43,684 nucleotides of DNA from Oscillospiraceae bacterium (GTDB taxonomy: Bacteria > Bacillota > Clostridia > Oscillospirales > Ruminococcaceae): NCBI GenBank assembly GCA_031280965.1, contig JAITFZ010000007.1, positions 1 to 43,684 on the forward strand, in the 5' to 3' direction. Under the pieces are notes generated by a model. That model searched no databases, was not told the origin of the DNA, and was given only the letters and a program-made list of their open reading frames with translations. This document shows positions 1 to 7,712 of the stretch, piece by piece (positions within the stretch are counted from its first letter, which is position 1; the number at the start of each line of letters is the position of its first letter). The position numbers and the translations under genes are program-made.

Positions 1-183
1 TTTAGGAGTACATTTTACCACGTTATTTGACTTTGGGAAATTCAGATTGATGAGATTATACTTATTTAGCGTGAGTTTTAAAGCTTGTTTTTTTATTATT
101 TTTCGAGGATTTTAACACCCAAAAATCCGATATAATAAACATGAGAGTAAAGAAGAAGGATTTTGGGGTTTTACCCGTAAGAT

Positions 184-987
184 ATGTCCTGCGATGAGGG
201 ATTTTCGGGAACCAATCAAAATCGCCCGGCGTTCCAGCGCATGATTGCAGATGTAAAGCAAGGTTATATTAATGCTATATTGATTAAAGACCTTTCGAGG
301 CTCGGCAGAAACTACTTGGAAGTCGGTAATCTTGCGGAAGTCTTTCTGCCGGAACACAACTGCGAGTTAATCTCGCTGGGTGAAAAAATCGACGACATGA
401 TGGTTTTTCGCAACTGGTTCAATGAACAACATAGCAAATCCACCAGTAACAAAGTACGAGCTGTCAAAAAAATATGCGCCGAGAACGGCAAGTATATGGG
501 GGCTTATGCGCCCTACGGCTACATAAAAAACCCGGAGAATCGTCACAAGCTTATCCCCGACCCGAACACCGCGCCGATTGTCTGTAGAATCTTTGAAATG
601 CGGGTTGCCGGAATGGGTTTCAGAGCTGTTGCGGCGATGCTCAACGGCGAAGGATTAGCCTCACCTCGCGAGTATTTTTATCAAAGCCGGGAGCGAAAAA
701 ACCCTTATAAAACCAACCGCTCATGGTGTGCAACAACGGTTCAGGAAATTACCCGAAACGAGGTTTATATCGGGAATCTTGTGCAGGGTAAAACAGGGAC
801 GGTTTCTTTCAAGAATCCAAAGCAAATCGACAAACCCAAGGACGACTGGATTATTGTGCAAAACGCGCATGAACCGTTAATCGAACAAGAGTTATGGGGA
901 AAAGTTCAGATTTTCAACAATAAGAGGTACAATCCCCGCCGCAGAAATGACGGAAAATTCAACTTGTTTGCAGGTTTGCTGTACTGT
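184..987 (+). pseudogene. Large serine recombinase, 5'-truncated and interrupted (5' part)
   Basis: Middle part of a large serine recombinase (resolvase/invertase superfamily, TndX/TnpX type). Visible blocks are the end of the resolvase domain (CDEGFSGTNQNRPAF, then KDLSRLGRNYLEVG), the linker (NKVRAVKKICAENGKY) and the DNA-binding 'recombinase' domain (GFRAVAAMLNGEG, NEVYIGNLVQGK). The first 55-60 residues, including the catalytic serine segment (YxRxS), are absent, and the reading frame upstream of 184 is full of stops, so the gene had lost its 5' end. The frame stays homologous to FAGLLYC at 987 and then runs into the terminal arm of an inserted element, stopping at 1002. The rest of the gene lies at 15645-16289. 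It cannot be catalytically active. Confidence 0.9.
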
Positions 988-1009
988 TCAAACATGAATT
1001 AAGGACAAA
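984..1009. other. Left attachment junction of the inserted element
   Basis: CTGT (984-987) is followed by one T and a 21-base arm (989-1009) that is the exact reverse complement of 15619-15639 at the other element end. Placed outside-in, the two arms around CTGT form a 48-bp symmetric site, the size and shape expected of a serine-integrase attP. The arm contains an in-frame TAA that ends the interrupted recombinase. Assignment of the exact crossover dinucleotide (probably TG at the centre) is an inference. Confidence 0.8.
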
Positions 1010-1014
1010 AACAG

Positions 1015-1056
1015 AAAGGCTCTAAAAACGGCTTAACCAAGCCATTTCGAGCCTTT
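1015..1056. terminator. Terminator-like nested hairpin at element left end
   Basis: AAAGGCTC (1015-1022) pairs with GAGCCTTT (1049-1056), and inside it GGCTT pairs with AAGCC. T-rich tails follow on both strands, so it may work both ways. On the minus strand it follows the last cargo gene (stop at 1080); on the plus strand it would block read-through from outside the element. Confidence 0.7.
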
Positions 1057-1079
1057 TAGCTTTTTGCGGACATGGCGTT

Positions 1080-1283
1080 TCACAGGGGTTTCGTCAAATC
1101 TTTCACCCTGTTTCCGTATGTGTCCATTAAGTAATCGCCTTGGATCGTATACTTCCAATTGCCGTAGGTGTCGATGACACGGTCACCTTCAATCGTATAC
1201 TTCCAGTTTCCGTAGGTGTCGATAATTCTGTTGCCCTCTTTCCTACAGATAACGTTGCCATAAGCGTCTCTGATATCCGCCAT
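1080..1283 (-). CDS. Small YGN-repeat protein
   Basis: A 67-residue protein built almost entirely from a 16-residue repeat: D(A/T)YGN, a hydrophobic/basic strand, then EGN/EGD/QGD and a hydrophobic pair before the next DTYGN. Four units are visible, two of them nearly identical (DTYGNWKYTI, then EGDRVI or QGDYLM), with a matching 48-bp period in the DNA. The pattern suggests a chain of short beta hairpins. An AGGAGGAGAA ribosome binding site precedes the ATG. It is the last gene of the minus-strand cargo run, next to a terminator. I do not recognise a named family and cannot assign a function. There is no signal peptide, membrane segment or cysteine cluster. Confidence 0.72.
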   Translation of the reverse strand: MADIRDAYGNVICRKEGNRIIDTYGNWKYTIEGDRVIDTYGNWKYTIQGDYLMDTYGNRVKDLTKPL

Positions 1284-1330
1284 TTCATTTCTCCTCCTGA
1301 AACTATATGCTGTCTACGATTGTCTGCCAA

Positions 1331-1561
1331 CTACTCCACGTCGGAAATAATTCCCTTGAAATCCTTATGATATCTCATATCGATTTCGCCGACCTTACTT
1401 CCGCTGCTGTCGGTCACATTCCAAACACCGTCTGTCATTTGTTCATTCGCAAAATATTCTGGTGCTTTCATGTATTGGTGGATTTCGAGCTTGCCAGCCC
1501 AACCGTCACGAACATCATACCATGTGTGACCTATCTGTACACGACTCGGTTTTTTACCCAT
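1331..1561 (-). CDS. Hypothetical 76-residue protein
   Basis: A compact acidic and aromatic protein starting MGKKPSRVQIGHTWYDV, with a clear ribosome binding site (AAGAGGAGGACGAAAAG before ATG). It reads as one small mixed alpha/beta or beta domain: VQIGHTWYDVRDGW, a central Tyr/Phe-rich part, then VWNVTDSSGSKVGEID. It has no membrane segment, signal peptide or cysteines. It lies 47 bp upstream of the YGN-repeat gene and about 30 bp downstream of the Cys-rich gene, in the same orientation, so the three are probably co-transcribed. I do not recognise the family and infer no function beyond membership of the cargo operon. Confidence 0.65.
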   Translation of the reverse strand: MGKKPSRVQIGHTWYDVRDGWAGKLEIHQYMKAPEYFANEQMTDGVWNVTDSSGSKVGEIDMRYHKDFKGIISDVE

Positions 1562-1590
1562 CTTTTCGTCCTCCTCTTATTTTTTCGCCG

Positions 1591-1758
1591 TTAACGCCAG
1601 ACCTTGTAATCACCACGTTGGTATGCTTCGTAGTTGGCGCAATTTGTGTAATTATTGCAACAGCAGTAAGATTGCTGCTCACCTTCGGTTTTATAACATT
1701 GCGAATCCGAAGGAGACACTTTGCACCTCTTATATTCATAATCCCAAAATGGACACAT
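1591..1758 (-). CDS. Cys-rich 55-residue protein
   Basis: A short gene starting MCPFWDYEYKRC and ending YQRGDYKVWR. It has seven cysteines: C2, C12, C21, a CCC run at 32-34 and C40, in a Tyr-rich, highly polar sequence. A strong ribosome binding site (AAAGGGGGTG) lies 6-7 bases before the ATG. There is no leader peptide or membrane segment. The cysteine spacing could bind a metal or be cross-linked or modified, but no standard zinc-finger spacing is obvious. It sits between the PspC gene and the 76-residue gene in the same transcription direction. A natural-product precursor role is conceivable because of the nearby ABC transporter but is not shown by the sequence. Confidence 0.68.
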   Translation of the reverse strand: MCPFWDYEYKRCKVSPSDSQCYKTEGEQQSYCCCNNYTNCANYEAYQRGDYKVWR

Positions 1759-1829
1759 GAATTTCACCCCCTTTCCAATTAATCCCGACTACATATTCAG
1801 TAGCAACTTAGCGGTTGACGAGACTGGAT

Positions 1830-2024
1830 TTATTTCATCAGCTTTTCTTCGCTTGGAATAATGATTGCAGCGATGATATAAGCAAGTATTCCGCTACCAC
1901 CTAAAAGAATAAAAAGAATCCACCCCATGCGAATTAGCGAAACATCTATTTCAAGATGTTCGGCTATTCCGTTGCATACTCCAGCCAACATTTTCCCTTT
2001 CTTCTTCTTGCACAATCTCGACAT
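1830..2024 (-). CDS. PspC-domain membrane protein
   Basis: A 64-residue protein consisting of one PspC domain: a basic N-terminus (MSRLCKKKKGKMLAGVCNG), a conserved IAEHLEIDVSLIRMGWI segment, and a C-terminal transmembrane helix (ILFILLGGSGILAYIIAAIIIP). The start was placed at the ATG preceded by GAGGAGGGTAACTTC rather than at an upstream in-frame codon. PspC-family proteins are small membrane proteins linked to envelope stress in other bacteria; in Firmicutes, stand-alone PspC proteins of this length are common and mostly uncharacterised. Here it sits inside the cargo operon between the transglutaminase-like gene and the Cys-rich gene, which suggests an envelope-related role for that operon. 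Confidence 0.85.
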   Translation of the reverse strand: MSRLCKKKKGKMLAGVCNGIAEHLEIDVSLIRMGWILFILLGGSGILAYIIAAIIIPSEEKLMK

Positions 2025-2063
2025 GAAGTTACCCTCCTCGTAGTATAAAATTAGCGCTTTCAT

Positions 2064-3053
2064 TCAATTTATATTTACGACTGCTTTATTTTGAGCTTTG
2101 TTATATCGAAGTTGTATCGTTGAAACTTTATTTTGAAAATGATGCGGTGCGACATTTATAGCATTGGATATTTTATTTAGTATTTCAGTTTCGTTTGCAA
2201 TTCTCATGTCGAACCAAATTGCAAATTTACTTAAACCATGAGATATTTGCGTAGCAACGAACACATCAAGCTCTTTTGCGGTACGGATTATTTGTTTAGT
2301 GTGAAACTCTTTATCACACGCAGGCAGTAATTCAACGTCCCATTCATGGTCATTGCATATTTCTCTGTCAGATAAATTAAAGTAATCGAAGAAATCGGAT
2401 TCATCTAATATACTGTCCCATGTACTGTCTACGTGGTAAAATGCATCGTCAATTTTCACAATATTCCACGCATGATTCTCAGAATTGTCAAACGGTGGCG
2501 TTTTTGCTGAACCACACACCACAACACAAGGAATATTTACGGAGTTGCAAAGATATTTAAATGCTTTTGCATAACCTTCGCACACAGCCAATCTGTTTAA
2601 AAGGGGGCCTACTATGTTATTGTTGGCGTTTTGGTTTGAAAGATTGCGGTTATTATATTTAACAGCTTGGATTAACTTGGTGTAAATGTGTTTTTCTTTC
2701 TCGGAATCAGCTACATTAATTTTGACAATTGATGAAAGCATCTCTTTAACTTTAATGTCGATTCGGAGTTGCATTTCCTTTGAAACGAGAGGACTGTATA
2801 AATAGTTAAGACAAACTTCTTTGTTCTTTCCAAACTGCAATATTTCTGTTTTGCTTGAATCAATAAAAAACAGTTGCGGATTATCGAGAAGGACATATTG
2901 AGTTATCTTAAAAACCGTCTCATTATTGGGATAGCTCGAAACTTTTATTTTATTCTTGCATTCACGTATACCGGCGAGTATTTGATTGTACACATGACGA
3001 TTTGCAATACTTAACTTATGATAATAATACCAGTAATTATTAAATGTATTCAT
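2064..3053 (-). CDS. Transglutaminase-like protein
   Basis: A 329-residue protein with a transglutaminase/cysteine-protease-like core in its middle. The three expected catalytic residues are present in order: Cys in LAVCEGYAKAF, His in SENHAWNIV and Asp in YHVDSTWD. The N-terminal 100 residues are helical and polar, and the C-terminal part (after about residue 250) carries no motif I recognise. No signal peptide or membrane helix is visible, so it probably acts in the cytoplasm unless exported by the neighbouring transporter. The ATG chosen follows AAGGAGGA by nine bases, and a TTG immediately before it is a less likely start. It lies 22 bp downstream of the ABC permease in the same direction. 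The substrate is unknown; proteolysis or amide-bond chemistry are both possible for this fold. Confidence 0.82.
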   Translation of the reverse strand: MNTFNNYWYYYHKLSIANRHVYNQILAGIRECKNKIKVSSYPNNETVFKITQYVLLDNPQLFFIDSSKTEILQFGKNKEVCLNYLYSPLVSKEMQLRIDIKVKEMLSSIVKINVADSEKEKHIYTKLIQAVKYNNRNLSNQNANNNIVGPLLNRLAVCEGYAKAFKYLCNSVNIPCVVVCGSAKTPPFDNSENHAWNIVKIDDAFYHVDSTWDSILDESDFFDYFNLSDREICNDHEWDVELLPACDKEFHTKQIIRTAKELDVFVATQISHGLSKFAIWFDMRIANETEILNKISNAINVAPHHFQNKVSTIQLRYNKAQNKAVVNIN

Positions 3054-3075
3054 CAACTCGCTTCCTCCTTAGGTT

Positions 3076-3897
3076 TTACTTCAGTTCAATGTATTCGAAT
3101 TTTTTTATAGCGAGAACAGTTGAAACGGTCAACGTAATTGTGCCAACGGCTAAGAATATATAATTTATGTCGGTTGGTGTTTGTTTTGCTATATAAGTTA
3201 ATATCCAGTATGTTGATAAATCAAGCTGACCATTTGTTAACACCATTATCATATTGAGCGTCATCGTACCCATTACGACCATGCTTGCATTTATAAATAT
3301 CACAAGATTACGCCGAATAAGTATAGCCAGCATAAAACAAATAGAAGCGAACGAGATGTATAAGAATATTTGTATCGCAAGGAACGCGAGTATTCGTGCT
3401 ATATTTATGTTGTCCGTACCGGGCATCCCGAATATGAAAACTGTTGCAATGCAATATCCAAAAAAATACACACAAATAGTTGCTGCCACAGCACCCATTA
3501 ATACGGCGTACTTAGAAATAAAAACCCGTTTTCTGCTGAAGCCTTTCAAGAAAAAATTGCGGATACCCCCGTATTCAAATTCTTTAATAACATATAAAGA
3601 AATAAAAATCGCAACAAAAACTAACGGGAATAAATTTCTAAATGCAAATGAAATCACTATTCCAGAATCTATGTTTTGCAATTCTGATGTGTCATGAAAT
3701 TGAATCACACCAAAATTATACATTCCATCGGTAATTGTTCGGTCAAGTAATTCTTGCGGTATTTCACCGATAACATCTCCAAGCATTTGTACAACGAGAA
3801 CACCAACAATCGCACTTGCGAGGACGCATATTGCAAAAAATCTAAAAGCAGATGAAATGCGTAATTTATAAATCTCTGATTTGAATAAATTCTTCAT
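3076..3897 (-). CDS. ABC-2 type transporter permease
   Basis: A 273-residue integral membrane protein with about six hydrophobic helices. The first follows MKNLFKSEIYKLRIS, the standard cytoplasmic start of ABC-2/NatB-like permeases. The loop KEFEYGGIRNFFLKGFSRKRVFISKY after the second helix is the typical coupling-helix region. Its ATG overlaps the stop of the ATPase gene by four bases, so the two are translationally coupled and very likely form one transporter, an ABC exporter with a separate membrane subunit. The substrate cannot be read from the sequence; exporters of this class carry peptides, lipids or toxic compounds. Confidence 0.88.
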   Translation of the reverse strand: MKNLFKSEIYKLRISSAFRFFAICVLASAIVGVLVVQMLGDVIGEIPQELLDRTITDGMYNFGVIQFHDTSELQNIDSGIVISFAFRNLFPLVFVAIFISLYVIKEFEYGGIRNFFLKGFSRKRVFISKYAVLMGAVAATICVYFFGYCIATVFIFGMPGTDNINIARILAFLAIQIFLYISFASICFMLAILIRRNLVIFINASMVVMGTMTLNMIMVLTNGQLDLSTYWILTYIAKQTPTDINYIFLAVGTITLTVSTVLAIKKFEYIELK

Positions 3898-4598
3898 TTC
3901 TTGACACCAACCTTTTCTCTGAAGATATCTTCGAGCGTTATGCTTTCATTGAACTCGCTCTTATAGCCTTCGTGTATTAACTGACCGTCTTTCAGTATGC
4001 CATATCTGGTTGCTACTTCTTCAAGCTCGGATAAAATATGACTTGATACAATGAAGGTGATTCCGTAATTTTCGTTGAGATTTTTAATTAAGTCTCTAAA
4101 TTCAAGTACCGATTGAACATCAAGGCCATTTAAGGGTTCATCCAGAACTAATAATTCCGGGATTTTTATTAAGGCCATTGCGATATTTAATTTTTGTTTC
4201 ATTCCAAAGGAGAGGTCATCGGCTTTTTTTGATATTTGGTTAGATAAACCCACTATAGACAATACTTCGGAAATTCTGCTTGTATCAACATTTAACAATT
4301 TGCAATATATAGTCAAGTTTTCTTTTACTGTGTTCCTAAGATACAGAAATGGCTTCTCTATAACAAACCCTGCACGCCAAAGCTCTTTTTTGAAATCCGC
4401 GTTTGAGAATAGTGTTATTCCGCCGCTATCTATACGAATCAATCCTGAAATAGCCCGCAAGAAAGTTGTCTTGCCGGCACCATTCAAGCCAATGAGACCA
4501 TACACATCGCCTTTATTGATTTGTAATGAAATCGAATCCAGAGCTATTTGCTGTTTATAGCTTTTGGATATATTCTGTACCGATAAAATTGCTTCCAT
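3894..4598 (-). CDS. ABC transporter ATP-binding protein
   Basis: A 234-residue ATPase starting MEAILSVQNISKSYKQQIAL. Walker A is GLNGAGKTTFL, the signature motif LSFGMKQKL, Walker B LLVLDEPLNGLD, and the switch histidine is in IVSSHILSEL. This arrangement (GAGKTT, SFGMKQ) is typical of single-domain ATPases paired with ABC-2 permeases such as the following gene. The start was set at the ATG in the TGATG overlap with the upstream DUF5685-like gene, downstream of GGAAGGAG; an earlier in-frame start would extend further into that gene. It supplies the energy for export by the transporter. Confidence 0.93.
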   Translation of the reverse strand: MEAILSVQNISKSYKQQIALDSISLQINKGDVYGLIGLNGAGKTTFLRAISGLIRIDSGGITLFSNADFKKELWRAGFVIEKPFLYLRNTVKENLTIYCKLLNVDTSRISEVLSIVGLSNQISKKADDLSFGMKQKLNIAMALIKIPELLVLDEPLNGLDVQSVLEFRDLIKNLNENYGITFIVSSHILSELEEVATRYGILKDGQLIHEGYKSEFNESITLEDIFREKVGVKK

Positions 4599-5488
4599 CA
4601 GTTTTTCTCCTTCCATGGCAACCATCTATCAAAATCTAACAGAGTTGCCTTTAATTGAACCGTTTTTAATGATATGCCGGCGAGTATTTTTTGTGTGACA
4701 TCAGGAATGAAATTATTAATCAATATTTCGGCGGCGATATAATTAAAGCTGTCATCGTCGTATGTCAAGCAATTTGCAAATATTACATCGATAATATCTA
4801 AAACATTTTGACCATTCGATTCTACATAAGCCTTAAAACACATTCCTTTTACAACAAACGGATTAAATCTTTTCTTTTTCAAGTCGCTTTCGTAGTCATC
4901 AAGCGCATCAATTATGTATACCCATGACGTAATAGCAACTAAAAACTTTTTTTGTTGCTCTGAAATATCCAAATGACTTGATATCGCTAAACACATCATT
5001 TCAGAAAATACTTGTGCCATCGTAAGAGCATCCGTATTTTGCTCTTCATGCTTGAGTATCCGCAAATAACCATCGTTAATTTCCTTTGCCATTGTAGGAA
5101 AATCTTCTGTCGCTCTTTTTATGGTAGGCTTATATATCATTGATACGATCTTGGCAATTAAGGAATCATCGTCATTAATATCGTCATTAATCTTTCCAGC
5201 GAACAGCAAGACATTAAATGCCGCAATCGTTCTCCATACATTGTTGTTTTTTACATTTTTGAAAGAGCCGCAATATATAAAACAAGGAAATTTAAAAGCC
5301 TTTGCACACCTTTTGTCCAAATTCAAAAACATTGCTAATAACGCAATATCGCAACTTAATAATACTTTTGATAGAAAGCCATAATTATGTTGGAGGGCTT
5401 TGCAAGTTGAGCAATAGTATTTTCTATAATTTTTTCTTATATTCCGAAAATTTGAAATACTATTACGGGGATTAAAATACCCAAACAA
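4598..5488 (-). CDS. DUF5685-like protein
   Basis: A protein of 296 residues resembling the DUF5685 family. It opens MFGYFNP, then YRKYYCSTCKALQ with a CxxC pair, later carries acidic clusters (KINDDINDDDS) and the block YIIDALDDYESDLKKKRFNPF near residue 210. These paired Asp motifs in an all-helical protein recall isoprenoid-synthase-like folds, but that likeness is my inference. I chose the TTG at 5488 because family members begin MFGY and because AGGAGG lies eight bases upstream; the earlier ATG and GTG are too close to or inside that ribosome binding site. The stop overlaps the ATPase start by one base, tying it to the transporter. The function of the family is unknown. Confidence 0.75.
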   Translation of the reverse strand: MFGYFNPRNSISNFRNIRKNYRKYYCSTCKALQHNYGFLSKVLLSCDIALLAMFLNLDKRCAKAFKFPCFIYCGSFKNVKNNNVWRTIAAFNVLLFAGKINDDINDDDSLIAKIVSMIYKPTIKRATEDFPTMAKEINDGYLRILKHEEQNTDALTMAQVFSEMMCLAISSHLDISEQQKKFLVAITSWVYIIDALDDYESDLKKKRFNPFVVKGMCFKAYVESNGQNVLDIIDVIFANCLTYDDDSFNYIAAEILINNFIPDVTQKILAGISLKTVQLKATLLDFDRWLPWKEKN

Positions 5489-5523
5489 AATCATCACCTC
5501 CTATTATTCGATATTGCTATTTA

Positions 5524-6195
5524 TCAACCGCAACAACCGATAAGTGCTAAAACTATAAGAACTCCAATTATCCCAATAATAAATTGGATTATCCCCCAAA
5601 CTATAGCGATTATTAAAACAACTATCCACACTATAATCCATACTACAAGAAGTACCAGAGCAATTGCTAAAAGAGAGCCCACTGCTGTAATTAGTGCGGT
5701 TAAAAATGACCATAATATATCAATGGGTATTATTTCATACTCTTCGCTATATCGGTAAGAAATGAAAATAATGCTTGCAATTAAAACTGTGCCAATCACA
5801 ATATGTGGGGAATACATAAATATAGCTCTTAGCACTCCGTCCAAGCTAAAATTAGAGTCCGGGCTGGACGGAGAGTAGTGCCATAGCCTTGGCAACCATA
5901 AATTAGAAATTAACTGCGCACCTAAAAAAGCCGACACATTTGCTACAAACATAACCAAAAACGCCCAAACACCAGTCGTAAAATCTTCTTTGGCAATAAG
6001 GGTGATGGTTGCGATGACTACCGTTAAGCCAATTGCAATCCAATATAACCAACCATACCCCCAAAATAATGCGTTGGGGAGATGCATAATCCCATCGATG
6101 TGTTGGGTAACCGCATATACTACCGCTACGCAAGCAAGTGCTAAAACTGCCCAACCCGGAAGTCGTTTTATAGAATATTCTCTTACTGACATCAT
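5524..6195 (-). CDS. Polytopic membrane protein ending in GCCG
   Basis: A protein of 222-223 residues with about six hydrophobic segments. The last is a long, almost uninterrupted run of Val, Ile, Leu and Trp (from about residue 165) ending in GCCG at the C-terminus. Two adjacent ATG codons are possible starts, preceded by AAGGTGATG. No catalytic motif is visible. It is followed after about 35 bases by the DUF5685-like gene, so the two are probably co-transcribed. The vicinal cysteines at the extreme C-terminus could bind metal, form a disulfide or be lipid-modified, but nothing in the sequence decides this. I do not recognise the family. Confidence 0.72.
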   Translation of the reverse strand: MMSVREYSIKRLPGWAVLALACVAVVYAVTQHIDGIMHLPNALFWGYGWLYWIAIGLTVVIATITLIAKEDFTTGVWAFLVMFVANVSAFLGAQLISNLWLPRLWHYSPSSPDSNFSLDGVLRAIFMYSPHIVIGTVLIASIIFISYRYSEEYEIIPIDILWSFLTALITAVGSLLAIALVLLVVWIIVWIVVLIIAIVWGIIQFIIGIIGVLIVLALIGCCG

Positions 6196-6393
6196 AGTAT
6201 TTCATCACCTTTCTTTTTGTTTTTTCACGATTTATTAATTCGTTTAAACTCTTTGAGAAATTTTCACTTTATAGCCCTTATATCCCCGCAAAACGAAATG
6301 CTTTCACATAAAGTAATATATCGCAATAAAAACCATAACAGTTAAAACGGCGAAAAATGGGATAACAAGTAGTGAATAGCTACGGACAGTAAA

Positions 6394-6744
6394 TTACTCG
6401 TTGTCACCATCCTGTACTGATTTTGCAAATCCATAAATCGTTCCGATAATAGTTCCAGCAATCGAACAAAACATAACAGTTCGAATAAAGTGCCCCATAG
6501 ACCAAATTGTGAATATGCCGTATACGTTATATTCGCACATAAAGCAGTTCAGTCCCGGACAATGGTGCATAATGGTATATTGCTGTTTCCGATATATGTC
6601 CTCAATAATGGTGCCTGACCTTGCGCAGCTACACTGCATTTCGCATAATCCACAAGTAAAACAGTTTAAAAATTCCACAACAAATGCCAGTGCGAACAAG
6701 ACGAGAGCTACAGCAATACCTTCGAGCGGCTCATGGGGGGACAA
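6394..6744 (-). CDS. Cys-rich membrane protein, probably 5'-truncated
   Basis: About 116 residues with one N-terminal and one C-terminal hydrophobic helix and many cysteines between them: FLNCFTCGLCEMQCSC, then HHCPGLNCFMCEY. The spacing resembles a membrane-tethered metal-binding loop. The frame opens only at a TTG with no convincing ribosome binding site, and a TAA lies just upstream. The opposite-strand methylase fragment is also cut at this point, so I think the true 5' end was lost at a recombination junction near 6735-6745. It would be the first surviving gene of the cargo operon, but a 198-bp gap separates it from the next gene. Function unknown. Confidence 0.55.
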   Translation of the reverse strand: MSPHEPLEGIAVALVLFALAFVVEFLNCFTCGLCEMQCSCARSGTIIEDIYRKQQYTIMHHCPGLNCFMCEYNVYGIFTIWSMGHFIRTVMFCSIAGTIIGTIYGFAKSVQDGDNE

Positions 6745-7560
6745 AAGGCTCAGTTATGTGTAACATCGCCGCCATACGGAATCGGCGGCACAAAAACCTA
6801 CGAATCGGGGACGCTTGATGAGTGGTTTGAAACCATGCGCGCCGCTATAAAGAATATCTGCCGCAACGCCGATGTGGTTTGTTATAACATAGCGGATAAA
6901 TTTAATACGGGCGGTCAGTTTATAGAGCCGACATTCGCGTATAGTGTTCAACTGTTCGCCGATAGCGGTTTTCGGCCTTTGTGGGTACGGATTTGGAATA
7001 AACAGAGAAAGGCTCTCAGTTCATCGGCTCCGTTTCACCTTGCCTCGTTGAAGCCGGTGGGAGATTCGGAATATGTCGCGGCGTTTTCGGAAAAAGAACC
7101 GCAGGTAATTGATGATAACGAAGTGGATATCAGCGAACACAGCTACGTCAGCGCTTTTGCTAACCACAGCTACAAGCTGATAAAAAGGCTATCTAAACAA
7201 GAACGGCGGGAATGGGGATACTCGTCCATTTGGAATTTCCCATCAGTTACCGGCACGGGCAACCCCAAAGACCGGCTCGATGAGCGTAATCACCGGGCAA
7301 GGTTTCCTGTGACTTTGCCCTGGCGTTGTATAAAAATGCACTCCGACAAAGGGAATATTGTATTGGAGAGCTTCTGTGGTACGGGGACGACAATCGTCGC
7401 ATCAGAACAAACGGAACGAAAATGTTTCGCCATCGAACGTGAACCGTTGTACTGCGATATATCTGTAGCGCGGTATCATGCTTTCGCACCGGACGCGGAG
7501 ATTTTTCTTTTGCGCGGCGGCGAAACAATGCCGTTTTCGGAAACGAATATATGCGTATAG
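6733..7560 (+). pseudogene. DNA methylase (N4/N6 type), 5'-truncated
   Basis: A phage-type DNA methyltransferase in the beta-class order: target-recognition motif IV first (VTSPPYGIGGTK) and the SAM-binding motif last (VLESFCGTGTTIVASEQTERKC). Both motifs are intact, but the usual 20-30 residue lead-in before TSPPY is missing, and no proper ribosome binding site precedes the ATG at 6733. The missing end coincides with the truncated start of the opposite-strand gene, pointing to a deletion or recombination joint. It might still be translated from the surviving ATG, so activity is uncertain. It probably modified phage DNA against host restriction. Confidence 0.8.
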
Positions 7561-7570
7561 CCTGTTTACG

Positions 7571-7663
7571 GGTCGTGGTTTGGCAGGCGGGGTTTGTTGA
7601 GGCACGGTGAGTCGAGATGTGGCGAGGTGCGACATGGTCTGGCAAGGTAAGGCAGGCATGGCA
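7571..7663 (+). repeat. G-rich irregular GGCA/GGTR repeat tract
   Basis: Between the two methylase genes lies a G-rich, C-poor stretch in which short words of the type GGCAGG, GGCACGG, GGCGAGG and GGCAAGG recur every 5-10 bases, all in the same orientation (for example TGGCAAGGTAAGGCAGG). It has no long open frame and is followed directly by a terminator hairpin. The strong strand asymmetry suggests a transcribed, unstructured leader or a protein-binding tract. I know of no assigned function. Confidence 0.5.
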
Positions 7664-7668
7664 AAATT

Positions 7669-7692
7669 AAAGGAGCGGGATTCCGCTCCTTT
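7669..7692 (+). terminator. Intrinsic terminator
   Basis: A perfect 10-bp stem, AAAGGAGCGG paired with CCGCTCCTTT around the loop GATT, ending in a T run. It sits after the methylase fragment and the G-rich tract and just before the ribosome binding site of the next gene. Confidence 0.8.
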
Positions 7693-7712
7693 TCCATTGG
7701 AGGGGAAAGCAT

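Noticed and set aside
1-183. Missing 5' part of the first serine recombinase
   Set aside because: All frames upstream of 184 contain many stops and no YxRxS motif. A TATAAT-like box near 131 was seen, but no clear -35 accompanies it.
3254-3697. Open frame on the plus strand opposite the ABC permease
   Set aside because: It is a complementary shadow of the membrane-protein gene, with no ribosome binding site and no recognisable domain.
6240-6393. Short hydrophobic frame on the minus strand (about one membrane helix) after the Cys-rich membrane gene
   Set aside because: It opens directly after the previous stop codon with no start codon or ribosome binding site; a relic is possible but not supportable.
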